Source: Halomonas campaniensis
GTDB taxonomy: Bacteria; Pseudomonadota; Gammaproteobacteria; Pseudomonadales; Halomonadaceae
Length of the DNA: 32,413 nt
Assembly: GCF_002211105.1 (NCBI RefSeq)
Contig: NZ_JPUA01000004.1
Span: 1 to 32,413, forward strand
Direction: 5' to 3'
Below the pieces are notes generated by a model. That model searched no databases. It saw nothing but the letters and a program-made list of their open reading frames with translations, and was not told where the DNA came from. Position numbers and translations under genes: made by a program. Positions 1 through 6,966 of the stretch are shown piece after piece; positions within the stretch are counted from its first letter, which is position 1, and every line of letters begins with the position of its first letter.

Positions 1-2
1 TG

Positions 3-641
3 GAGCTGATCCGCTTCGCTGACGGCACAAAGTGGTCAGTAGGCGACGTTAAGGCCAAGGTACTGATCGGGACGGCGGAAGACGATCACCTGTTAGGCTA
101 TGCCAGTGATGACATCTTAATCGGTGGTGCGGGTAACGATAGGCTCGAAGGGGGAGACGGTGATGACGTATTGGAAGGTGGTCTCGGCAACGATAGGCTT
201 GATGGTGACTATGGCAACGATACCCTAACCGGTGGTGGCGGCGACGATGTCCTTGAAGGGGGCAAAGGCTCGGACGTATACCACTTCGCCCGTGGCTGGG
301 GGGCTGATCGCATTGATAATTATGTGTACAGTGATGAGGACGCCATAGACGTTATTGATTTCGCTGCTGACATCACCCCGAGCGATATCACACTGAGCCG
401 TGATTATGATGACCTGATCCTGAGTCGTATCAACAGCGACGATCGCATTGAAGTAGACCGCTATTTCAGCAGAGTCGACTATGAGGTGGAACTGATCCGC
501 TTCGCTGGCGGCACAAGTTGGTCAGTAAAAGACGTAAACGAGAAAGTGCTTGAGGGTGAGGCTATCAGCAGTCCCCAGCAAATTGGTGACGGCGTTAACA
601 TTGTTGGGTTGAGCGAGCCATCTACTTTTGAGTTGGCTTAG
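3..641 (+). CDS. RTX calcium-binding protein, C-terminal part (5' end outside window)
   Basis: The frame is open from base 3 to a TAG at 639-641, so this is the last ~212 residues of a longer protein. It carries glycine/aspartate nonapeptides of the GGxGxDxLx kind (for example GGAGNDRLEGG and GGGGDDVLEGG), which form calcium-binding beta rolls in type I secreted proteins. A domain of the haemolysin-type calcium-binding-related sort follows (DVYHFARGWGADRI ... DRIEVDRYF ... ELIRFAGGTSWSV). The first ~20 residues of the window (ELIRFADGTKWSV) repeat the motif near the end, so the protein is built of tandem modules 162 codons long. Such proteins normally leave the cell through an ABC/HlyD/TolC exporter; none is in the window. 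Whether this is an adhesin, a toxin or an enzyme cannot be told from the C terminus. The family call is secure, the function is not. Confidence 0.85.
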   Translation, partial: ELIRFADGTKWSVGDVKAKVLIGTAEDDHLLGYASDDILIGGAGNDRLEGGDGDDVLEGGLGNDRLDGDYGNDTLTGGGGDDVLEGGKGSDVYHFARGWGADRIDNYVYSDEDAIDVIDFAADITPSDITLSRDYDDLILSRINSDDRIEVDRYFSRVDYEVELIRFAGGTSWSVKDVNEKVLEGEAISSPQQIGDGVNIVGLSEPSTFELA

Positions 642-682
642 TTTTAACGGAATTGCTTTTGAATTAACGTGATGGCAGAGAC

Positions 683-705
683 ATCGTCGGGCTCAGCCCG
701 GCGAT
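683..705. terminator. Hairpin after the RTX gene
   Basis: A 10-bp stem (ATCGTCGGGC / GCCCGGCGAT, one G-T pair) closes on a TCA loop 40 bases past the RTX stop codon. The base run after it is A-rich rather than T-rich on the plus strand, so intrinsic termination is only possible, not clear. Confidence 0.4.
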
Positions 706-761
706 TCTCAAAAATAAAAATTAACTACTTACTCCTATGCTTTCTTATCTTTTGATTAGCT

Positions 762-1373
762 TCAATTTCCTTTCTGCTCATTAAAGGAGTACGAATGCTT
801 TTCGTGCAAAGCTAAGCGCGCCGCACGATTGGCCTGAAACGTACGCGCCAATAGCGCTCGTAGTGCCGCCGGTTTAACGGGCTTCAGCAGCAGTTGATAG
901 CCCGCCAGAATAGCGTCAGGGTCGCCATCCATATTGCGTAGGATCGATTTGTCTTCGCCGATACTGGTGGCGGTAAACACCTCGCAGCCCCAGCCGCTAA
1001 GCATGGCGGTCATGCCTTCCAGAATCAGCGTCTCGTTATCGATACATACAATCCGCGTACCGCTCAGCTTATGGCTGCCGCGCTGCGCATGCGGCTCAGA
1101 TTCGGTGCTGGTTGACTCGTGGGCGGTGACAATCGGTACACTAACCGAGAAAGCCGCTCTTTTGCCTACCGTTGAACGTACCTTGATAGGATGATCCAGA
1201 CTCGGTCGACATTTATCATCGAGGTGACAGTCATGAAGTGTGCCGTTTCCAAGGGTGCTTAACCACTTATTAGATAGCCATCGACCATTATAATGTAATA
1301 GAACAGCGCTACGCCCATCTCCTGTGTATTCGCAAAGCAGGGAGTGCCGGTATGGCCGAAAGACACAGAGCTG
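762..1373 (-). pseudogene. Remnant of a NahK/ErcS-type hybrid histidine kinase
   Basis: Read on the minus strand, the frame is open for about 204 codons but has no plausible start codon except an internal ATG at 1013. The middle part (about 1206-1128) matches the end of a kinase ATPase domain (DHPIKVRSTVGKRAAFSV). A linker and the start of a receiver domain follow (RIVCIDNETLILEGMTAMLSGWGCEVFTA). The sequence then jumps to the receiver's end (AGYQLLLKPVKPAALRALLAR). The central strand with the phosphoacceptor aspartate is missing, so the receiver has an internal deletion. The first ~55 codons (1373-1209) do not look like kinase and may come from a fusion. The KPVKPAALRALL ending is typical of PAS-hybrid kinases of the NahK/ErcS group. 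The gene is almost certainly dead. Confidence 0.7.
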
Positions 1374-1642
1374 TTAGGTGATTGGGCATGAATAAGGTTC
1401 TAGGCCAATGTTAATTAAAAGTTGCTTTTTTCATACCGCTTGAATTAGCTTTCTATTATGAATGCTGGAGAGTGCTCTTATATGATGCTTAACGACAATG
1501 AGGGAATAGTAACTGAAATAACTACAGATCTGTCCAATCAGCTTTTGAATGCCTCGCTGAGAGCGTAACCGTCAGCGTTGATAGCTAGACGCTGACGCCT
1601 ATGTTTTTAGCTGCACGCAACACCAACCAACGGAGACACACG
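1374..1642. other. Intergenic stretch without a gene
   Basis: I see no supported gene here. The last ~25 bases before 1643 (ending ACGGAGACACACG) nearly match the leader of the intact gene at 2091 and belong to the duplicated cassette described below. Confidence 0.5.
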
Positions 1643-1806
1643 ATGAGCTACCAGACCCTTGATACCTACGTATGGGCTACCAACGCACTGACCGACGCGG
1701 ATTTAATTTATGCTTTTGTGAAAGACAACGTTCTAGAAGATAAAAAAAGAGCCATCGACACTATGGGCGCATTGAGCGGGGAGAAGCACGGCCAATAGAC
1801 AGTTTC
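1643..1806 (+). pseudogene. Truncated, frameshifted copy of the Imm11-like gene
   Basis: The first ~40 codons (MSYQTLDTYVWATNALTD ... FVKDNVLEDKKRAIDTM) are close to the N terminus of the intact gene at 2091, and the ribosome-binding leader is also shared. Just after the ATG at 1763 one base is missing relative to the intact copy, which shifts the frame and gives a stop at 1796-1798. Nucleotide similarity continues through GACAGTTTC near 1806 and then ends. The rest of the gene and nearly all of the toxin gene are absent, and the sequence goes straight into the toxin's tail. This is a relic, not a functional gene. Confidence 0.75.
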
Positions 1807-1810
1807 ACCA

Positions 1811-1921
1811 CCGGGCAAATTGGATAGGCGTTCGCCAGATGCTCTTCAAGGCGATGCCCCGGGAGCTCCACCCCCACCGCAACAAAATGCTGTTGTACGT
1901 CGGCGGCTGAGATGCCGATGA
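1811..1921 (+). pseudogene. Tail fragment of an AHH-nuclease-like toxin
   Basis: This piece encodes the same C-terminal tail as the intact toxin ending at 3787: RSPDALQGDAPGAPPPPQQ against RSPGALQGDAPEAPPVQQ, then a basic RRRxRCR end and a TGA. Many differences are third-position or conservative, so the tail was under coding selection before the copy was deleted. It is joined directly to the immunity fragment through a deletion that removed most of both genes. About 50 bases of similarity also continue past both stop codons. Confidence 0.7.
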
Positions 1922-2059
1922 GTTTTTCTTAATTATTTTTCAGATAGCCTTAAGCAAGGCCGGAATTTAGGTCATTATGAGGCCAATAAAGACGTTACTG
2001 ACTATCAAGCGGGCTACTACAGCGTAAAGATAGGTGCTGACGGGTGCATTTTGGCCTAA
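1922..2059 (+). pseudogene. Possible coding remnant of unknown origin
   Basis: Right after the TGA of the toxin-tail relic the same frame stays open to a TAA at 2057-2059. From about 1964 on it reads like real protein (NLGHYEANKDVTDYQAGYY, then SVKIGADGCILA). There is no start codon. It may be the end of another gene whose front was deleted. I do not recognise the family. Confidence 0.3.
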
Positions 2060-2090
2060 CGAATGAACCACCAATCAACGGAGAAACACG

Positions 2091-2735
2091 ATGAGCTACC
2101 ACACCCTTGATTCCTGCATATGGGCCACCAACGCGCTAACTGATCCGGCGCTAATTTATGCTTTTGTGAAAGACAATGTCTTGGAAGATAAAGAAAGAGC
2201 CATCGATACCATGAAGCGTATTGAGCGAGGAGAAGCGCTTCCAACAGACAGTTTTCCTAAAGAAGCCTATGTGAAATCAGAATATCACCATTACAAGAAA
2301 TTGCCGGACATTTTCAGTGCCGGTGGTTTGTGGGTGGTTTCTGGCCGTTTTGCCGAAGTACTGCGCCGTTTTGAGCTGGGCCAAACGGGCTTGCATCCGG
2401 TCAAACTGTTTCATCATGACCGTAAGACGCCGTTCGAAGGCGAGTATTTCACCCTGGCCTTTGGTGAGACCAAAGATACTTTTGTGCCGGAGGAGTCACC
2501 TAAAGCAAGGAAAGCGCCTTTTACCAATGGAGATATTTGGGAGCCAAGGCATGCGGATAATGAAGACAGCTTAGCGTTGAGTAGTGAAGCACTTAAAGGC
2601 GTTGATTTGTGGATAGAAAAAAGAATTGTAGATGCATTTTTCCTAAGTGACCCGCTGCTACGCGCACTGAAAGACGAGAAACTATCCAAAGTACTTGATC
2701 CTTATCGCTGTCGTGTCGTTTCCAGCCAGCACTGA
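2091..2735 (+). CDS. Imm11-like (DUF1629-type) putative immunity protein
   Basis: A 214-residue soluble protein with no signal peptide or membrane segment. The C-terminal part (VDLWIEKRIVDAFFLSDPLL ... followed by LRALKDEKLSKVLDPYRCRVV) resembles the Imm11/DUF1629 family, whose members end in an FxSDxLxxAL-like stretch and are thought to protect the producing cell from a cognate toxin. The ATG is preceded by ACGGAGAAACACG, a fair ribosome-binding site. The nuclease gene starts 26 bases after the stop with its own strong site, so the two are probably one operon with immunity first. A truncated duplicate lies just upstream. The family call is from memory of the domain pattern. Immunity against the neighbouring nuclease is inferred from position. 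Confidence 0.5.
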   Translation: MSYHTLDSCIWATNALTDPALIYAFVKDNVLEDKERAIDTMKRIERGEALPTDSFPKEAYVKSEYHHYKKLPDIFSAGGLWVVSGRFAEVLRRFELGQTGLHPVKLFHHDRKTPFEGEYFTLAFGETKDTFVPEESPKARKAPFTNGDIWEPRHADNEDSLALSSEALKGVDLWIEKRIVDAFFLSDPLLRALKDEKLSKVLDPYRCRVVSSQH

Positions 2736-2746
2736 TTCAAGTTTAT

Positions 2747-2758
2747 AAAGGAGGAGGT
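2747..2758 (+). promoter_or_regulatory. Strong ribosome-binding site of the nuclease gene
   Basis: AAAGGAGGAGGT lies just before GGC-ATG at 2762. It fixes the toxin start and shows that the nuclease is a free-standing gene rather than the cut-off C terminus of a larger toxin. Confidence 0.6.
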
Positions 2759-2761
2759 GGC

Positions 2762-3787
2762 ATGGTCAGGGATGTAAAGCATCGTTTTCAGATTCATCAT
2801 ATTGTGCCCAATCAGCTTTTTGAAAATGACGCACTGTCGGAGCAACTAGAAAATCTTTTCGGCAAGGGTTATCTAAATCTCCGCGATAGTGAAGCGAATA
2901 AAATCGCCCTGTATCGCGACATGGGGCAGGCTGAAACGATCAAGCAATCGCTGCTAAGTGGCGACAACTTCTATCGAGATATCGGCATTGGCGGCAGTCA
3001 TCACGAGGGTGGTCATCTAGGGTATAACCTATTCTTGTTGCAAAATTTAAGAAGTATCTTGAATGCTCCAGAAAATATTCTAAACACTGAGCAGAAAAAG
3101 ATTGCTTTTTTCGACCTGGCGCGATTTGCAAGCCAGGTCTCCGAAGGCACGGCCACCTATGATGGCAAACCTTTGTCTTTAGCCGGGGGCAAAGCTAATA
3201 CCGAAACCCTTAAAGATGCCTGGGCCGCGCGGCAGCTAGACTATACCGCCTCCGATGTGCTGACCCAGGACGGCCTGGGTGACTTTATCAACCACTTCCA
3301 GAGCCCTGACCGCTCAATCACCGATGCAACCACGAATGGCATGCGCAACACAGAGCAGCGGTTGATGGTTACTAAGAAACAGACCACCGCATTTTACCAG
3401 ATAGGGGCTATCAGTGAAGAACACTATCAGGAACGTATCAAGGAACTGAATGATGTTGGGGAGAGTATGAAACACTTAAGCCCTCGCGAGGTTAAGGGAG
3501 GGACAATTTCGAAAATCTTTTATAGTAACAGTGTCGATAAGGAAACTGCTGACAGTCAATTGACCTCCTTGCTCAAGGAGGCTAATCGTGGTGAGTCTAG
3601 CCAGCCATCGACGCATACATTGCCCTCAACGCAAGGACAGTCTCCGACACCGGTGTCAAGCATCACCGGACAAGCGGCCCAAGGACAATTGGGTAAGCGT
3701 TCGCCAGGTGCTCTTCAAGGCGATGCCCCGGAGGCACCACCAGTGCAACAAAACGCTGTTGCACGTCGCCGGCCGAGATGCCGGTGA
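2762..3787 (+). CDS. AHH/HNH-superfamily nuclease, putative bacterial toxin
   Basis: A 341-residue protein with an N-terminal HHIVP motif (H12, H13) and a second histidine cluster GGSHHEGGHLGYN (H80, H81, H85). This is the arrangement of AHH-type nucleases of the HNH/endonuclease VII superfamily, which commonly form the toxic tip of polymorphic toxins. Here the domain sits at the N terminus of an independent gene with no export signal. A helical middle part (about 100-250) follows, then a Ser/Thr/Pro/Gln-rich linker and a proline-rich, strongly basic tail (RRRPRCR). That tail is also kept in the deleted copy at 1811-1921. The gene follows an Imm11-like gene by 26 bases. A DNase or RNase role is expected from the family; target and delivery route are unknown. 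Confidence 0.6.
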   Translation: MVRDVKHRFQIHHIVPNQLFENDALSEQLENLFGKGYLNLRDSEANKIALYRDMGQAETIKQSLLSGDNFYRDIGIGGSHHEGGHLGYNLFLLQNLRSILNAPENILNTEQKKIAFFDLARFASQVSEGTATYDGKPLSLAGGKANTETLKDAWAARQLDYTASDVLTQDGLGDFINHFQSPDRSITDATTNGMRNTEQRLMVTKKQTTAFYQIGAISEEHYQERIKELNDVGESMKHLSPREVKGGTISKIFYSNSVDKETADSQLTSLLKEANRGESSQPSTHTLPSTQGQSPTPVSSITGQAAQGQLGKRSPGALQGDAPEAPPVQQNAVARRRPRCR

Positions 3788-3867
3788 GTTTCTCAATCAT
3801 TTTGCGGTAGCTTAAGCGCGCCTGAGTTTAGTTCAGGACTTGAAGGCGACTTTTGAGCATAAAAAAA

Positions 3868-3891
3868 GCCCTGCTCTAGGCAGAGCAGGGC
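3868..3891. terminator. Bidirectional intrinsic terminator
   Basis: A perfect 10-bp stem (GCCCTGCTCT / AGAGCAGGGC) with a 4-base loop. It is flanked by A7 on the left and a GTGTTTAATT run on the right. It separates the nuclease gene (+) from the convergent small gene (-) and can serve both. Confidence 0.85.
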
Positions 3892-3914
3892 CGTGTTTAA
3901 TTGGATAGCTTCTA

Positions 3915-4181
3915 CTACATGCGTGGCCGACTCCGCTGAGCCTCACTAGGCGGAGTTGCAACTTCATAAGCGGCTTTATTTACAGCATCCCTTAATGCTG
4001 GATGCATCTCATTGCTACGCAATTTATCGATAATCGTTTTAGCACCTGTGGTGTCGGGCGTTGATTGGTCGAGTTTTTGCTGAGCAATTTTAGCTTCGTC
4101 TTGCTGAATTATGCCATTAGATTGATTGCCTACAATGCTAAGTAGCTGTCGTGTTTGCTGATATTTATCTGCATTTTCCAT
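3915..4181 (-). CDS. Small hypothetical protein
   Basis: An 88-residue, glutamine-rich, mostly helical, soluble protein that I do not recognise. The start was set at the second ATG (4181-4179) because TAGGAA lies about 8 bases before it; the upstream ATG at 4190 would leave that site too close. It ends in a basic RSRPRM, faintly like the RRRPRCR end of the nearby nuclease. It converges on the toxin gene through a shared terminator and is transcribed away from the T4BSS. It could be an accessory of the toxin locus or the first gene of the transfer region; nothing decides this. Confidence 0.55.
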   Translation of the reverse strand: MENADKYQQTRQLLSIVGNQSNGIIQQDEAKIAQQKLDQSTPDTTGAKTIIDKLRSNEMHPALRDAVNKAAYEVATPPSEAQRSRPRM

Positions 4182-4817
4182 ATATGTCATTTCCTAGATT
4201 GATATAACGAATGAGCGTTAATTAACCTCTCTCCTACCGATGTCACCCCAGATTGATTAACGCTACACGCTAGAGGCCGATCCTATACCCACCGACACGC
4301 TATCGTTCCGCCAAGCCATTTAACATCGATGTTTTCCACTATGTCGCCTTTTGTCAATCTGACATGGCATCTATCCCAAACGTTCCGGGCGACTTGTTGC
4401 TGATCCTCTGGCTGGCGGAACGGGCTATTCGATCATTCTTGAGTAGGAATTAGTCAGCCTCTAATTAGTCCCTCAGGTCAGCTCACTAAGCGACATAGCC
4501 CCATTTAAACAGACTACTTCTGAGCGAACGCTTTGAAGGCGGTCGTGGGCAGAATTGATGATGTATCGCGCATTATAACCCCCTCCCTTTTTAGCAAGCT
4601 AAGCCAGTTATTGGAGTCGTCAGGCTCGCCTATCTTTCGTCTCTACAATTTCATTGTAAATCATCGACTGCAGCTCCTCAAAAGGCTCCTGGTTTCATTG
4701 GAAAAATGTATCGATATTCTGTCCTTGATAGGCGGTAGCTTTTCTAATTTTAATTAGTCAAAATCATGCAAACCTGTAGCTTACGTGTTCGGCATTTTTT
4801 CTATCAGAAGTTCTTTT
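4182..4817. other. Long intergenic region between the toxin locus and the T4BSS operon
   Basis: No convincing gene. A 74-codon plus-strand frame (4533-4757) has no ribosome-binding site and no recognisable content. At 4205-4264 there are repeated inverted copies of a TAACG element: TAACG at 4205, AGCGTTAAT at 4214-4222 and ATTAACGCT at 4256-4264. They lie just upstream of the minus-strand gene and may be an operator. Confidence 0.4.
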
Positions 4818-4893
4818 TGTAAGAGATCTCTTACACGGTGTAAGAAATAAGCCATTGCTTTGTAGGAGATATCTTACAGCTTGTAAGATATTT
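4818..4893. promoter_or_regulatory. Duplicated operator array upstream of the dotI operon
   Basis: Two blocks 43 bases apart each hold three half-sites of the form TGTAAGA. Block one: TGTAAGAGAT, CTCTTACA, then CGG and TGTAAGA (4818-4845). Block two: TGTAGGAGAT, ATCTTACA, then GCT and TGTAAGA (4861-4888). Within each block the last two half-sites make a perfect CTTACA-N3-TGTAAG dyad (4830-4844 and 4873-4887). The 43-base spacing is about four helical turns, which suits two cooperating regulator dimers or tetramers. The array ends about 120 bases before dotI. The regulator is unknown; the HTH gene at 23098 is one candidate. Confidence 0.6.
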
Positions 4894-5014
4894 GCTCTGA
4901 TTTAGGCTCAGATGGTGACCTGTTTGATTTTTGTGATGTATAGTTAATACTAAAGACAAATAGTGCTAGAATCGGCCTCAATTCCAGTAAAGTATATATT
5001 TGGCGAGGAATGCT

Positions 5015-5776
5015 GTGTTTACTAAAAGCCGCAGGGATCAGGATGATAGTCATGAGGAGCATTCAGCTAGAGCGACTGCAATTCCCGAATCCCCGAACCA
5101 GAACAGGAAATCTAAACCGGAAAATGATGAGCAAGACAAATCGCTCAGCGTTTTTGGTGGCGTTCTCCTTAATGAGCAATCGAGACAGTTCGTATCACGA
5201 GTCGCTTCTGGTGTGACAAAGGTATCGTTCATCATGGGTCTATGTTTGGCTGGCTCTATAGGGCTAAATGGCTACCTTGGGTACAAGGTAGCCAACGTCG
5301 AACCAAGATATTTTGCCGCAACTGGTAATGGTCGAATCATACCTTTAATCCCTCTTGATCAGCCGGTTATGTCCGTTGCGGATGTCATTGACTTCGCCCA
5401 GAAAGCTACTCGCCGTTCAATGACTCTCGATTTTGTGAATTATCGGGAGCAGCTTGAAGACTCTCGCCATTACTTTACTGATTCTGGTTTTCAGTCGTTT
5501 ATCAATAGCCTCTCAAATTCCGGCATTCTAGATTCAATCAGGAACGGCCGTTATAACATGAACGCCACGACTGAAACCGGCGTGCTTGTTCAACAGGGGG
5601 TAGTGGATGGCCGTCGCGTGTATGTCGTGAATTTCCCTCTCACCGTTAAGTTGGCTGGGCAAACATCTGAGAGGCCCGACCAAAAATTCCTGGCAACTGT
5701 AAGGGTTCAGCGAATCTCAACAGCCATTGATGCCCAAGGCATCGCAATTACTCAAGTTGTCACGGAGCCAAGATAA
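5015..5776 (+). CDS. dotI: DotI/IcmL/TraM, inner-membrane T4BSS protein
   Basis: DotI-type proteins sit in the inner membrane and expose a VirB8-like domain to the periplasm, where they help assemble the T4BSS. Here a charged cytosolic N terminus (~65 residues) leads to one membrane segment (about 67-91, SFIMGLCLAGSIGLNGYLGY). The conserved domain follows, with the family pattern ATGNGRIIPLIPLDQPVMS, DFVNYREQLEDSR and FTDSGFQSFI. The GTG at 5015 was chosen because GAGGAA ends 4 bases upstream; an in-frame TTG at 5000 lacks any such site. The length (253) is close to TraM/IcmL proteins. It is the first gene of the large operon and its stop overlaps the dotH start by one base. Confidence 0.9.
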   Translation: MFTKSRRDQDDSHEEHSARATAIPESPNQNRKSKPENDEQDKSLSVFGGVLLNEQSRQFVSRVASGVTKVSFIMGLCLAGSIGLNGYLGYKVANVEPRYFAATGNGRIIPLIPLDQPVMSVADVIDFAQKATRRSMTLDFVNYREQLEDSRHYFTDSGFQSFINSLSNSGILDSIRNGRYNMNATTETGVLVQQGVVDGRRVYVVNFPLTVKLAGQTSERPDQKFLATVRVQRISTAIDAQGIAITQVVTEPR

Positions 5777-6951
5777 TGACGATGCTCAAAACCCTTACTC
5801 GCCAAGTATCAGCTTTAATGCTTGGCTCAGTTGTATTAGCTAGTGGGGCTTATGCACAGGAGCAATCCGGTGAACCAACTACTGCCGAAGAAGCAGCGCA
5901 AAAGGGGTGGGTTCCTGCAGCGGCTAGGGCGAATAACCAAGAGCAACTATATACTGCCCCTCAGGGGCAGCCTCAGCCGCAAGGACAAATGCCCCAGCAA
6001 CCTTCAGCTGCTCAAGGTGTGCCTACAGGGGGGTTCCCAGACGCCCCGGGAGCACAGCAAGCCCGTCAATCCATTAATCAACCACAGACATCTTCAGGAT
6101 ACGGCCAACAGCAGTATCGACAGATCCAGAATCCTTATGCGGTAACTGACCTGGCACCGTTGCCGCCGCCTTCTCAATTGGAAGATGCCAGAAATATGGT
6201 AAGCCCCCTGGCTCCTGATCAAATTACTGACCTTCGTGACTATTACGAAGATACACGCCGTGCGGCTATTGCTCGGCCTGTTAATGGTGTAGGGCAGATA
6301 CGCTCGACTTCCGTAGAGCTCGCCCCTGGTTCTGCCGTGCCAGAACTACGCAGCATGCCTAATGAGTTATCAACGCTGGTCTTTGTTGACAGTACAGGGG
6401 CTCCTTGGCCACTCGCAGCGTCACCTCGCGTTTCACGGAATGATTTATTCGATGTGAATTGGTTAGAAGGGACGAATATGATCTCTGTTAGCCCTTTAAC
6501 TTCATATAACGAAGGCAGTATAACAGTCGTACTTCAAGGAATGCCGATACCCGTTTCTGTAAAGCTATCGACCATCAATCCAAGATCAAATTCTAGCGAA
6601 CATTATTACGACTCTCGCCATGACCTACGAATACCTGGTCGAGGGCCCAATGCTCAGTCCCCGACTACCGGCAGTGACCAAATTGCTCTTTACGATCAAG
6701 TTATGCAGGACTTCCTTGACGGCCTGCCGCCGAGTGGATCTCAGTCAGTTGATTTAGCCCCTTCAGACCTGGACGCAAACGCATGGATGTTTGATGACAG
6801 TTTGTATCTCAGGACTTCTTTGCCAATCCGTACTTCTTTCGAACGCACTTTATCGTCTGCTGACGGCACTCATGTTTACAAGCTGCCAATCACTCCTTTT
6901 GTGGCGCTTTCGTCAGAAGGGCGCACGGTCACACTGAAACTGGATATCTAA
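5776..6951 (+). CDS. dotH: DotH/IcmK/TraN, outer-membrane core protein
   Basis: This is a core-complex subunit that is held at the outer membrane by the DotC/DotD lipoproteins in Legionella. The 391-residue protein begins with a Sec signal peptide (cut after AYA, about residue 27). A long Gln/Pro-rich stretch follows to about 120, then the conserved DotH domain with LSTLVFVDSTGAPWPL and DLRIPGRGPNA, hallmarks of the IcmK/TraN family. It shares one base with dotI and is followed by dotG after a GGGGGGATAAGGA ribosome-binding site. The low-complexity N-terminal part varies freely in this family, so the length is unremarkable. Confidence 0.92.
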   Translation: MTMLKTLTRQVSALMLGSVVLASGAYAQEQSGEPTTAEEAAQKGWVPAAARANNQEQLYTAPQGQPQPQGQMPQQPSAAQGVPTGGFPDAPGAQQARQSINQPQTSSGYGQQQYRQIQNPYAVTDLAPLPPPSQLEDARNMVSPLAPDQITDLRDYYEDTRRAAIARPVNGVGQIRSTSVELAPGSAVPELRSMPNELSTLVFVDSTGAPWPLAASPRVSRNDLFDVNWLEGTNMISVSPLTSYNEGSITVVLQGMPIPVSVKLSTINPRSNSSEHYYDSRHDLRIPGRGPNAQSPTTGSDQIALYDQVMQDFLDGLPPSGSQSVDLAPSDLDANAWMFDDSLYLRTSLPIRTSFERTLSSADGTHVYKLPITPFVALSSEGRTVTLKLDI

Positions 6952-6966
6952 AAGGGGGGATAAGGA

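Noticed and set aside
934..1194. 86-codon plus-strand open frame
   Set aside because: It lies antisense to the kinase remnant, whose frame has recognisable domain content.
4533..4757. 74-codon plus-strand open frame in the gap before dotI
   Set aside because: No ribosome-binding site, no motif, composition like the surrounding non-coding DNA.
5000..5014. TTG start for dotI
   Set aside because: No ribosome-binding site upstream of the TTG, whereas GAGGAA is properly placed before the GTG at 5015.
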